NCBI GenBank assembly: GCA_027579435.1
Contig: JANBPK010001220.1
Span: 1-64,000 of the forward strand
DNA from: Candolleomyces eurysporus
Lineage: Eukaryota; Basidiomycota; Agaricomycetes; Agaricales; Psathyrellaceae
Length of the DNA: 64,000 nt
Direction: 5' to 3'
Of the stretch, positions 1 through 10,885 are shown piece by piece. The translations under genes were made by a program, and so were the position numbers. The notes below the pieces were generated by a model. The model was not told where the DNA came from, made no database searches, and saw only the letters and a list, made by a program, of their open reading frames with translations. Position 1 is the first letter of the stretch. Each line of letters starts with the position of its first letter.

Positions 1-3000
1 AGCAAGGTCAAATTTTCGCACAATCCTCAGGACCAATTTCCATCTTCCCATTCTCAGGTACCTTCTCTGGCGGGGCCACCGCCGATATCTTTCTTTGAAG
101 GCGCACATGATTTTCAAATGAGGGACGTCATAAATCATGTCAATATATTCAACCAAGTGGGGGCACGACAGAATCCTCTCGAAATTGGTACGTGAACAGT
201 TAAGTTCGAAATATTGACGGAAATCACTGACAGGGTACCGAGTCAGAACGAGGACGCCTGGGTGCACTTCCAAAGCATCCAGATATGAGTGGGAAGCGGG
301 TCGAGTACCTGCCCAACAGTCGGAAGCCAGACGTTGACAAGCTATGCGAGCAGGAATCAAGTTCGACCGACCTCGTCCTGTGCATCCATGGGCCGGCTGG
401 GATCGGGAAATCCACTCTCGCTGGCCACCTCTCAGACCTGTTTCGTGCAGCCGGTCGGTTGGCTGCCTCTGTTTTCCTGGGCGCTATTCGAGCAGAATTG
501 TCGGGGCCCGAGACGATCATTAAGATGATAGCTCACGAAATCGGATGGATTCATCCTCGAGCGATCCCGAAGATTGTGGAGGCGATGGATCAATGTCACG
601 GCACCTCGCTGGAGAACCACCTCAAGAAGTACATCCTCGAACCGTTGCGGTCACTCGGCCATCCGCAGCCGCTCATCATCATCATGGATGCCATGGACGA
701 ATGGCGAGATCATCCGATATTCATCAAGGCCCTTGCCCGCCTCAACTCGGAAAGCTCTATCGTCAAATTCATCCTAACAGATCGTCTGAACCTATGCGCT
801 TCCCGCTTACCCGGTATCGACGAGGTCTCGATTTACACGTACCGCCTTGGCCCAATTTCGAAGGAGGTGATCAAGGTATATTTTCACAAATATCTAGGGA
901 CGGTTTCGTGGGTGGATGGGCGGAAAGCTAGCTCTGCAGACGTGGAGAAGCTAACAGAGCTTTCGGGCGGACTTCCAGTATGGGCGTCGACAGTGATTGC
1001 GTTGCTCTTGCACTCATTCAGCGAGTCGCCGCCGCACGAAATCCTCGCAGAAATAGTCGGAAGTCGGCGGCAAGTCGGTGGTAGTGATGGGCTCGGCGAA
1101 CTGTATCGCAATGCGCTCGAGCGGCTTTTCCCCTCGCGTGAGGCCCAGAAATATTTTCGACGGCTTATGGGGGCAGCTATCGTCCTCAAGGAACCACTCC
1201 CTCTAGTAGAGTTTTCCACACTCGCGGGAATCCGCCCCCACCTCATAAACAAGATTCGATTCGCCCTTTCTGCTCTCCAGACACGATCCCCTTCCCCCCG
1301 GCTCTGAAAAAATGATCCATCCAGCAATGACGCTCTTCCATCTATCCTTTCTCGAATATGTCCAGGCACCAACGACGGAAACCCCTTTCGCCATCTCCGC
1401 CTTTGATTCCCACTCTGCGATAGGCCTGACTTGCCTCAAGCAACTTGCCATCCTGCCACCTTCTTCCCCGCACATTAACTCTCCTCTTCGTGGCCTCCAA
1501 CAATATGCTGTGAAGTACTGGCCTCACCATGTATTCAACGGAACACCACGCTCGAACAATCAATGGTTACAGACGGAACATTGTTCGACATTGCAAAGTA
1601 CCCCTGACTTCCGTGGGCGATGGGCGGCAGTATTTCTCAAAGGCCTGATGCCCGGGGAGGTTGATTCGATGCTGCAGGATGTCAGAGAAGGGGACGGTAT
1701 GGTATCAACTCTGAGGAATGTGGCCTGTCGCCTGGGCAAAGCTGGCGGGGATCACTGGGGATTTCAGGTGGCCTGTCTCGAGGTTTCTGTAAGGATTGAT
1801 GGTGATGATGCAATGGGATGGTCAGAACTAGGGGAGTGCTACGGTGCAAGCGGTCGTCGGACAGGTAACCTCCAGAGGCACGAGGAGGCTGTAGCGGCCT
1901 TTCGACACGCCTTACATCTCCGGCCAGAGCCACATCCCAGTCGCGGAGAATCACTCAACGATGTTGCTATCGGACTCTGGTCATGTTACCGACAGAACGG
2001 AGATGGTGACATCCTCAACGAAGCAATTTCATGTTCCCGCATGGCACTCACCCTCAGCCCGGCACCCCACCCAAAGCGTAGCAGGTATCTTAACACTCTC
2101 GCCAGCGCTCTCAGTGATTTTTACAGTCGCAATGGAGACCTCAAAACATTGAACGAGGTCATTTCACTGCATCGTGAAACGCTTGCACTGCGTCCTGCAC
2201 CCCACCCACGTCGCCTCTCAGTGATCAACAGCCTCGCCAGTGATCTCCAATCTCTTTACAAGCGTAATAGGGACATTGATGCACTGAACGAGGCTGTTTC
2301 ACTGAATCGTGATGCACTTGCACTCTGTCCTGCACCCCACCCACTTCGCCCTTCAGTCCTCGGCAGCCTTTCCAATGCACTCCGATCGCTTCATAAGCGC
2401 AACGGGGACATCGATGCATTGGACAAGGTCATTTCCATGCATCGCGAAGCACTTGCACTCCGCCTTGCACCCCACCCCGATCGCCCCTTGTCGCTCAGCG
2501 ACCTTGCCAATGCTCTTCGTGATCTTTACTCGTGCAATGGTGGCACCAGCACATTGAAAGAAGCCATTTCACTGCATCGCGAAGTGCTTGGGCTGCGCCC
2601 TGCGCCCCACCCAAAACGCTCCCGCTCGCTCAAAAATCTTACCCTCTGTCTTCATGCTCTTTACGAGCACAACGCAGATGTTGGGACCCTGACCGAGTGC
2701 ATTTCACTGGGTCGTGAGGGGCTTGCACTCTGTCCAGCACCCCACACGGATCACTGTAAAATGCTCTGGGCTCTTGCTCAAGTGTATATGTCCCTGTTTC
2801 AGCGGGATGGAGCTGTGGAAGCTCTCGATGAAGCGATCTCGCTGCGTCGGGAAGTGCTCGTCTTCCGCCCTCCTGGACACAGATACCGGGTAAGTGAGGT
2901 TAAGTCTCTTGCGGAGCTTCTCGAAAAGCGACGCGAGGTCACTGGAAATGACCGAGATGCCAGAGAGATCGAAGCTTTACAGGCGGAATCGACTGCATGA
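1..3000 (+). pseudogene. NACHT-TPR NLR-like gene, copy A (5' end outside window, one frameshift)
   Basis: STAND-class signalling ATPase with a C-terminal tetratricopeptide scaffold; such fungal proteins are usually placed in self/non-self sensing. Exon 1 enters the window already open and ends at 187. A 59-nt intron (188-246, GTACGT...CAG) precedes the main exon, and the same junction is present in copies C and D. Visible parts: pre-NACHT motif FFEGAHDFQ (about 88-117), Walker A GPAGIGKS (about 391-415), Walker B-like IIIMDAMDEW, then about eight 44-aa TPR units from about 1870 to 2850, and a stop at 2998-3000. Compared with copies C and D there is one extra T near 1293-1298 (CCCCTTCCCCCC versus CCCCTCCCCCC). 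It shifts the frame between the ATPase and the TPR half, so the locus reads as two frames meeting at about 1300. This may be real decay or a base-calling error. Everything else is open, so a functional allele is possible. Confidence 0.85.
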
Positions 3001-4070
3001 GGGGTGCATCAGCCGCATCCGAGTTGGAAGAAGGGTCGGCTGCTTCAAGCAACTCGAGGCAGTGTCTACTTCAGAGTAGTGGTAGAAAGGCGTTGTTGGA
3101 CTAGTCTATGTATGTACGCAACGGTATCGATATATTGATGTAGTCGTATTGATCACTACTTAGCAGAATGGGTAAGCCCGCCCCATACGAGTCTATGAGT
3201 AACCAAAACTGTCATTCAACGCATCTCCAATCTCTTCTCTGCGGCTCAATAACACCCGGGCAGCGATCAGCCAAAATGAACTACCGGGATATTGAGAGCC
3301 TGGATTTACTGACGATCTGTTTCTGAGGTATTAGAGGGTACATCGTCAGTTGATAACCAGGAGAGGAAAATAAAAGATGCACTAAGTCACGAACAACCAT
3401 ACGCACTCCACAACACAGTCGCACCCTCAACTAGTGGCAATGGGATGACGACGTCGGAGTATGAGGGTCCGAAGAGGACTGATAATTACCGGCACTGCGT
3501 CGGCGTCCGCAGTGCCAGTACAAGGTATCGTCAGGGATTGATAAGTCTCCAAAGTGAAGTCAGGGAGTAGGCAGTGGAGGAGACGGGTTGAGAACTAAGG
3601 CGACAAAACTAAGTTTGCCGAAATACGAGCGCAGGAGTTGGGAGCAGTGGTCTGGTATCAACGGCAGAGAGGCTTGAGCTTGCCAGTGCTCGGTACGGTC
3701 ATACACAGCGAGCGCGAAACTCTGTTGCAAGTTGAGAGTAGACTTATCCCGGTACTCGGTGTCGAAAAATGTGTTACCTCCACTTCTTCCGGAATCCAGA
3801 TGCATGCTACGAGGTAACTCGGCGATTAGGATTGAGCGGTTGGGGTGACGAGGGGACAAACAAGCACAAAATCTCTTCCCTTCCCGCAAGCTTGGAGGCT
3901 CGACGATTGTTCCCTTCGTTCACAACAAGCCTTGTCGCTCTTCTTTACTCTCGGTCTTTTTCCTGTTGCTCTCAAAAGTCATTAATTTCTCATATTTCGT
4001 TCAGGCGTCATCTTAAGACCGCTAGTAGAACTCTCACTGTCAGGGGAGCAACCGGCGCACACTCGTTTAT
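3001..4070. repeat. 3' flank of NACHT-TPR copy A (duplicated block, copy 1 of 3)
   Basis: Non-coding block directly after the copy A stop. It aligns by eye with 53992-55150 and 61804-62970; examples are the GGCAG...CAGAGTAGTGGTAGAA stretch just after the stop and the YYCTAGTCTATG motif about 100 nt later. At about 3570-3760 the minus strand keeps an open stretch (…PLIPDHCSQLLRSYFGK…). The other two copies carry a related one (…FLPLINGPLPQILA…), so a minus-strand coding exon of unknown identity travels with the block. No intact gene is seen here. Confidence 0.7.
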
Positions 4071-4074
4071 GAAA

Positions 4075-4345
4075 CCCCTCCGAGCTGGGGCTTCACCTCA
4101 ATGGTCCCTTCGATCCTGATCTTGCAACCCCCATCTCCAGGTGAAGAAGAACGACTGGCCTGATGACGCTGTAATCGATCCCACTGGCTTGTGCACCAGC
4201 TCATCATACGAGGACATGACCCGTTCTGCCTCGATCTCAAGAGCAAGTTCGTGCCACCATGACTCATGATGGTCAGATTCGCGGACTTAACTTGCTATCG
4301 TTCTTGCCAACGCTTGCAATCCTTGCATTGCCAACAAGATAGGGA
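4075..4345 (+). pseudogene. Aconitase relic 1 (internal fragment)
   Basis: Short decayed piece of an aconitate hydratase (TCA-cycle 4Fe-4S enzyme). Translated piecewise, it gives KKNDWPDD, then a clear match to the aconitase segment GSCTNSSYEDMTRSASI (here TGLCTSSSYEDMTRSASI at about 4180-4230). After a frame change comes IVLANAC-CI, matching GVVLANACGPCIGQ. Stops and frame changes separate the pieces, and nothing upstream or downstream extends it to a full enzyme. It runs straight into truncated TPR fragment B. The same aconitase region recurs at 55.6-57.0 kb beside copies C and D, so the fragment was probably carried here by segmental duplication. Confidence 0.8.
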
Positions 4346-5005
4346 GGATAGTATGGTATCGAATCTGAAGAAGCTCGCCTGTTGGCTGGGCAAAAGTGGT
4401 GGAGATCGTTGGGGATTCCAGGTGGCCTGTTTAGAGGTTGCCGTAAGGATCAATGGTGGAGATGCAGGAGGGTGGTCAGATCTAGGGTGTGCTACAGTGC
4501 AAACGGTGTTCGGACGGGTAACCTCCAGATGCATGAGGAGGCTGTGATGACCTTTCGACGTGTCTTACATCTCCGGCCAGAGCCGCATCCCAGTCGCGGA
4601 GAATCACTCGACGATGTTGCTGCCCAGCTGTGGCGGTGTTACCAACAGAACGGAGATAATTCTCAGTGAAGCCATTTCGTGTTCCCGCATGGCGGTCAGT
4701 CCGATACCACACCCGGCTCGTGTCAGGTATCTCAGCATTCTCGCCAATGGTGTCAGTGATTTTTGTGAGCACGATGGAGACCTCAGAACATTGAATGAGG
4801 TCATTTGCAGGATGGAGATGTGGAAATTCTCGATGAAGCGATCTTGCTGCGTCGTGAAGTGCTGGTCTTCTGCCTTCCTAAACAGAGATACCGGGGATAT
4901 TATGTCAAATCTCTTGTACAGCTTCTTGAAAAGCGGTGGGGAGCTACTAGAGATGACCGAGATCGCAGAGAGATCGAAGATATGAAGGCAGAATTGGCTA
5001 CATGA
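4346..5005 (+). pseudogene. NACHT-TPR fragment, copy B (3' end only, internal TPRs deleted)
   Basis: Only the TPR half of an A/D-type gene remains. It opens at the segment matching LRKVACRLGKTGGDHWGFEVACLEVAVRI (here LACWLGKSGGDRWGFQVACLEVAVRI), continues through the first TPR unit with frame changes, and jumps at about 4806 into the last unit (GDVEILDEAILLRREVLVF) and the C-terminus …EIEDMKAELAT with a stop at 5003-5005. Roughly five 132-bp TPR units present in A, C and D are missing, as expected from unequal recombination between near-identical repeats. There is no NACHT domain. The first ~160 bp after the stop again match the A/C/D 3' flank. Confidence 0.85.
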
Positions 5006-5875
5006 GGGCATGGATGAGCTCCATCTGAGTCGGAAGAAAAGTTGGCTGGTTCGATGGCAGACCCATTCCCTTTGTTCGAGGCAGCATCCGCCTCAGAGTC
5101 GGGTGTTGTTGGACTACACGCATGTATATAATCATATTGATGTTTTCATGGAATCCGAGTATTGATATACTCAATAGCGTGCTTGGAGAGCGCAGTAACC
5201 CTACGCGACTTACCGGAGAGGTGGTACACCGCATGTTTCAGCTAGAAACCGGTATGATCTTACACCACCACGTTGTGGTAGATATCAATAGCTCGAAATA
5301 GACATGTCTTCTGTCTCCCTATTACGCCCACAAGTTCTTCGGATCTCCGAGGCCATAAGACCATGGAAGCACTTCAGGCGCTCGTACCTGGTAGAGATCA
5401 TTGATCCATTACTCACCTCATGATGAAATTCTGAGATTTCGGCAGTACTTCCATCTGTCATAGATTACCAGAATGTTTCTTTTCAAATCGTTACCGACCC
5501 AAGGTCGGGTTTGAGTCGAACTGGTTTGTTGAATAGTAAGTACATACCGGCATTGGAATTCAAGTGTAAACATGTGTCCGGGGGTTGAGATAAGAGCTGA
5601 TGAAAAGAGCTTCGGCAAGATGGAGGTTACCTCTCGAAAGGAGTGCTGACAAGCTGTCCGGAATCCACCGATGCGCTCGGTCAAATTCATAATTTCATCC
5701 ACTCCTTCAGAAAGTGTAAGAGAACGACCACGATTATTCGTTTAATCAATGACGCCGTCAACACACACGACCAACTAGCAGTCAAAATACTACCAAGCAA
5801 ACACGAGAATTTCACCTTCCAGACGCAGTCACACACTCGGATATCCCTCTCCAATAACCCCAGCATAACATATCA
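5006..5875. other. Intergenic, no gene recognised
   Basis: The first ~160 nt match the start of the NACHT-TPR 3' flank (GTTCGAGGCAGCATC…). From about 5170 to 5875 I see no conserved coding segment, RNA gene or obvious repeat. It ends at the convergent stop of the SMP-30-like gene. Confidence 0.5.
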
Positions 5876-7854
5876 CTAGGCTCCTGGAGGAGGATAAACA
5901 AGCGTACGAATTGGTTTAGCAGCGATCTTGGCCAAAAAGATCTTGGTCTCTGCGAGGATGACGAGTCGTCCGTCCCCAGCAAAGGCCATATTGGCCGACG
6001 TCGAGTTGATGAAAAATTTGCCTAGGAGGGTGCCCTGGCTGTTCCATACCTAAATAACAGAGCCAGGTCAGTGCCAGATCTCGACTAGTGCAGTCCAATG
6101 CGTAATCCAAGGATCATGATGAGATAGCAGGAAAAGACTTGAGCTGACGATCACCGGTTCCGCCGGCTACCCGTTTCGGGTCGTTCTGCTCTCGCAACCC
6201 CGAGTTCACCAGGAGCTGCGAGCCGCCGGCGGGGCCGAGTAAGGACAGGTGTATGGAGCAGGGTCTCATCCATGATCGCTGATGAAGCTGGACTCTCAAG
6301 CGGCTTCCCTCTCGAAAGGTGTATCTTCGGAAGACCGATCTCGGGAGCAAACGCGTCTGACTGCAACTTGGGAGTTCGAGCGCCTCCGAATGACGGACCG
6401 ACCGTTCGAGGCAAGCTCGACGGAACGGAGGAAAATAGGGAGCGAGAAAGTAAAGAGCTTTGAATCACATAATACTCACGTTAACACCATCGCCTGTTCC
6501 GGAGTAGACGTTGCCTTCAGTGTCAACCTGGATGCCATCTGGAATACCTGTGTCTGCGTAAGCAAAGACACGTCGATTCGTGAAGGCATGCGTGTTGGGG
6601 TCCACGTCGAAAGCGTATCTGCGTGTATGACAGTCAGCCGGGTAACATGGAGTTAAGCAACGAGTTGATGCTCAAGGTTTCCGTACATGGTAGACGGCCT
6701 CGTTTGACCGGCGGTAGAGCCCGTATCCGACCTAGATTTTAAGCTTTGTGAGGCCCCACTTATCACAGGGACATGAAGAGATACGAACACATATGCAACC
6801 GAACCGTCTTCTGTGAAAGCCAATCCATTACACATGCTGAAGTCTGTTGCGACCACCTTGACGGCTTTCGTTACAGGATCAAGCCGATAGACTTGATTGG
6901 GCAGGACGGGAGTTGGCCGAAAGCCTAAAACCGAGCCGTAACTGTGAATTCATACGCCCATTAATCGATGAGAGTCATGTTATCAGGAAAAACAAACGTA
7001 CGTGACATCAGTGAAAAAGATCTTTCCAGTGGGATGCACCTTGATGTCATTCAAGGAATTGAACTGCCGCCCAAAGAAATTGTTCAACAAAACAGTGGCA
7101 TTATACGGTGGTCTGGGGTTCGCAATAGCAATAGAAGGAGGACGGTCGCCCCTTCCAGATGTGATCAACAGGAGGGAACCATTGTAGGGACCTGTGCCAC
7201 CGTTTGTCATCTGAATGCTTTCAGGAAAGTTGAGCTAGAATACCAAAGCCAAGAAGTGGCTGAAATTAGCATCAGGATGGAGTTAGAGGGGACGAAAACG
7301 TGTACCAGTTCGATCGGAACATTGGCAGGGGACTGCCCTGATGCGAGGGCAGCCTCGACAGCGGTCATCCTGATTTTCCCAATCAGATTGTTTTTGTTCA
7401 GACCGCTGTTTCCGAGTGCACCTCCGTTGTTGGTGGAGAAAAACATTTCATCGGTGTCTGAGTGGTATATAGGGGCTTCGTGGGCGAATGCAAATGTCGC
7501 ATTCGAGGCAATTTGGGTTAGAGAAGGGTTTGTTCCAAGGATTGAGTAAAAACCAGGATCAAAAACTTGGATAAAAGGAGGGGCACTGGAAGTCGGGTTG
7601 AAAGGCACGGATCCTGAGCTACGGAATTTGTCCAGCACAGCGAAAGAGGCAGGATCCACGACCTCGAAGGATTCAGTCAACTTCCACGGGATCACATTAC
7701 GAGCGAGGATCGTACTCACAACAACTTCGCCTATCAGGTTGTTCTCAAGAGCTCTGGGAGGTGATGGGGGTCGTTGGGACAGTTCTGCATCGGTTCGAAC
7801 GGTACAAGCAACGCCAGTGGAGAAAACAAAGGCGATGGTCAGCAAGGTTCTCAT
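5876..7854 (-). CDS. SMP-30/gluconolactonase/LRE-like secreted lactonase
   Basis: Predicted six-bladed beta-propeller of the SMP-30/gluconolactonase family (PF08450-like); members hydrolyse lactones or act as metal-dependent esterases, and the substrate here is unknown. Exons read on the minus strand: 7854-7306, 7234-7002, 6941-6789, 6731-6687, 6618-6480 and 6049-5876, giving 430 aa with all phases agreeing. The start MRTLLTIAFVFSTGVAC looks like a signal peptide, suggesting export. Family blocks: NNGGALGNSGLNKNNLIGKI, DGSVAYVSDTG (metal-site region), IYAFDVDP and DGIQVDTEGNVYSGTGDGV, ending RTLVYPPPGA*. Four introns are 57-71 nt; the last (6050-6479) is 430 nt and unusually long. The gene is divergent from the desaturase, with 1.3 kb between the two starts. 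Confidence 0.88.
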
Positions 7855-9153
7855 GGCTGAGTCCTGAAGAAATATCCTATGTTTCGTGGAACTTAAAGGT
7901 CAGAGGAATGTTTTGGAGGCGTAACAACCGAAGGGTCGTCCAATTGGTGCCTTAAGACCAAGGGGTTGGCAAATCAGGTTCGTTGAAAATCGGGTCCAAG
8001 GAGGTTCCTGCATACCAACAAATCGACTGCTGTAGTTAGGTCAACAATGGAGACTGGAAGACCTTTCCTGTGATTCGCCGTGAAGCGAGAGATATCAGCC
8101 TAAACCTCGGTGACATTCATGGCAGAGGTACCACCGTCGATCTTCGATTCAGTCAGGCTCTTGGTTCGGTCAGTCACACAATGTCACGCTTTTTGGCGGG
8201 AAAGCGTGACGGGTGTGACGGTTGACCGAAATTCTTTCCGTTCAAAATTTGGGCATTCTCCTTCGGAAAAAAAGGAATTTGAGGTGCCATAGGTCAATGA
8301 ATGCAAAGGTAATAGCACGAGCCTTGGATTTGACGAAGGGAGCATGAGATGAGAAAGTGGCCGAATGAGGGGCTTGACCGAATCAGTGGTTGACGATGTT
8401 AGCCCCAAGCGTGGTATCTGAATATTCTGACAGCGACATTTTAAAATTTTAAGCCTGGTGGCGGGTTTCATCTGGACAAATGATTGCTATGAGGAGAAGT
8501 TCGGTGATGATTTACAGGCGAGGATTTGGATGGGAAGATAGGGTCTCGTTTCGAACTCCGAGATCAGGGTCGTCAACAAGCAGCGCTGAGTTGCATGTGC
8601 AGTTTACCTTCTCGATCTCATGCTGTTGCACACACAGCGCACAGGGCTCCGTTTCAATTTACGTATAACGAGGATTATGGTATCCTCTTTCATGTCTATA
8701 AACCCTTGAGGCGCCATGAGGCAAGACNTTTTTTAATTTGAATTCTGCTCTGCCGGACGGGATCTCGGGAAATGGTATGTGCCATTTTCTATTTCGAGCT
8801 ATAGCCGCCTGATTCACATAAAATTCTGCAGCGCTCTGCAGTTATATCACTGACCCGGGGTGGGCACGCGTTGCTCGATCTGCCTCCCAAGGCGGATACA
8901 ATACATCAGGGACCCCCGTTACATAGTAAGAACCAGTGCGAACCAGCCTTCTATTATGGCGAGGCTGCTTCGTCGGAGTCTCGCTATTCCATTTGAACTT
9001 TGGTGATGTGTCTTTCCATATCCAGCCGCTGGGACCTGGTCCGATGGCTTCTATAAACGCGACCCGTGAAAAGCCTTTCTTTGTTGTGGGGTTCCAGCCC
9101 TTGACTCAAAAAACTCTCATTCGATTTCACCATCCGCCATCCACCGCACGGCT
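7855..9153. other. Divergent intergenic region between lactonase-like gene and desaturase
   Basis: No conserved coding segment is seen on either strand. It holds the promoters of two divergent genes and one isolated N (8728). The ORFs here are short and low in conserved features. Confidence 0.5.
9052..9057 (+). promoter_or_regulatory. Candidate TATA box of the desaturase
   Basis: TATAAA at 9052-9057 lies about 97 nt upstream of the ATG at 9154, a usual fungal TATA-to-start spacing. Assigned by position only. Confidence 0.4.
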
Positions 9154-10762
9154 ATGGGACAAATCTCCAAGTCAGCCTTGACCTCAAAATTTCCACCTAC
9201 GAACGGAGTCCGATGGTTTAACGTGGCCATCTTGACCCTAACGCCGGCGGTTGCAATCTATGGCCTGCTGCAGTGCACCTACCACAGGAAGACCATGATA
9301 TTCGCGGCGGTCTACTACTTTTTTTCGATGCTCGGTAAGTCTACCAAATCATTTAGCACTTTCGTAACATTAACAATACCCCAGGGATTACAGCAGGTAT
9401 TCTCGTCTTCCCGCTGTCAAAGAACAAGACAAGTGACGGATATTGATTGGACCCCAGGTTATCATAGGCTATGGTCCCATCGCTCATACAATGCCTCTCA
9501 GCCTCTGAAACTTTTTCTCCTGGCCGGTGGAAGCAGTGCAGTTCAAGGATCGTGCTACTGGTGGGCACGCGCTCACCGCTCCCATCATCGTTACACCGAC
9601 ACAGACCTCGACCCATACAACACTAACCGTGGCTTACTTTGGACGCACATCGGCTGGATGTTATTCAAATCTACTCTGCGTTCAGGAACGGCCGACATAT
9701 CAGATCTTCGACGCGACGACCTCATCCGCTTCCAGCACGAACACTACTTTTCTCTGGCTATTATTTTTGGTTTTCTCTTGCCGGCGATTATACCAGGCTT
9801 CTTATGGAATGATTGGGCTGGCGGGGTATGCTTCTCTGCCGCACTTCGATTGACCATTGCACATCACGTCAGTAGAACCTATTTGACTCGAAACTCGCCG
9901 AGACTAAAACGCTAACCGCTCGATAAACTCCGCTTTATGTACCCCAACAGAGCACCTTTTGCATCAACTCTATCGCGCATTGGCTTGGGTCTTCTCCCTA
10001 CGATGATGTTCTTTCGCCTCGGGATCACTTCTTGTCGGCTATACTCACCATGGGCGAAGGTTATCACAATTTCCACCATCAGTTCCCGATGGACTACCGG
10101 AATGCTTTTCACTGGTACCAGTACGATCCGACGAAATGGTTTATCGCGCTGTGCGGAGCACTTGGGTGGGCGAGCAGTCTGCGGAGGTTTCCGTATAACG
10201 AGATCCAGAAGGGTGTGTTGACGATGCAGCTCAAGGGTCTCAAGAAGCTCCAAGATTCGTTGGAGTGGCCTGCTGAACCGAAGGATCTGCCAATCTTGAC
10301 ATGGGATAAATGTGCGTCTCTCGCCTCGCCTCGACTCCGAGTTCCGTCTGCGTTTTGTCGCTGATGAGTACCAACCAGTCCAAGAAGCGTCCAAAACGAG
10401 ACAGCTCGTGTTAGTGTCTGGGTTCATCCATGACGTTTCTTCCATTGTGGACGAGCATCCTGGGGGCCGGTACCATTTGACAAACAATATTGGGAAGGAC
10501 GCATCGGCCGCTTTCTTCGGTGGCGTGTACAACCATTCGAACGCAGCTCATAATGTGAGTAGACATCTTGATGTATACCACTGCATTCCTCTCACTATTA
10601 TCACAACCGCAGCTTCTATCGACACTCAGGGTCGGAATCCTCGCGGGAGGGCTCGAAGTCGTCACAGAGCACAGCATCCCTCCAGGCCAGCGACTCGTTA
10701 TCACCGAGAAGAAAACCCTTTTAGACGGTTCCGAAGGTCACAGAAAAACTTGCGTGCAATGA
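9154..10762 (+). CDS. Delta-9 fatty-acid desaturase with C-terminal cytochrome b5 domain
   Basis: ER-membrane di-iron enzyme of the Ole1 type, introducing the delta-9 double bond into palmitoyl/stearoyl-CoA with electrons from its fused cytochrome b5. Exons: 9154-9334, 9385-9396 (12 nt), 9458-9867, 9951-10311, 10379-10554 and 10613-10762, giving 429 aa with all phases agreeing. The three histidine boxes are HRLWSH, HRSHH and HNFHH. Hydrophobic segments near WFNVAILTLTPAVAIYGLL and YFSLAIIFGFLLPAI fit the membrane topology. The C-terminal part has the haem-binding HPGG and a second His in NHSNAAHN, as in cytochrome b5. The 12-nt exon encodes GITA, a conserved stretch of the family, which supports that splice model. 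The gene is convergent with the MFS gene, with 123 nt between stops. Yeast calls the orthologue OLE1. Confidence 0.93.
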
Positions 10763-10885
10763 TTTGATTGAAAGTATTTTATAGAAATTTAATGAAAGTT
10801 GTAGACTCCCGTACAGTACTAAGAACTCCACATTGAATAGAGCAACCCAATATAAATATATCCATTATTCTCATTGTCTGTTTGC

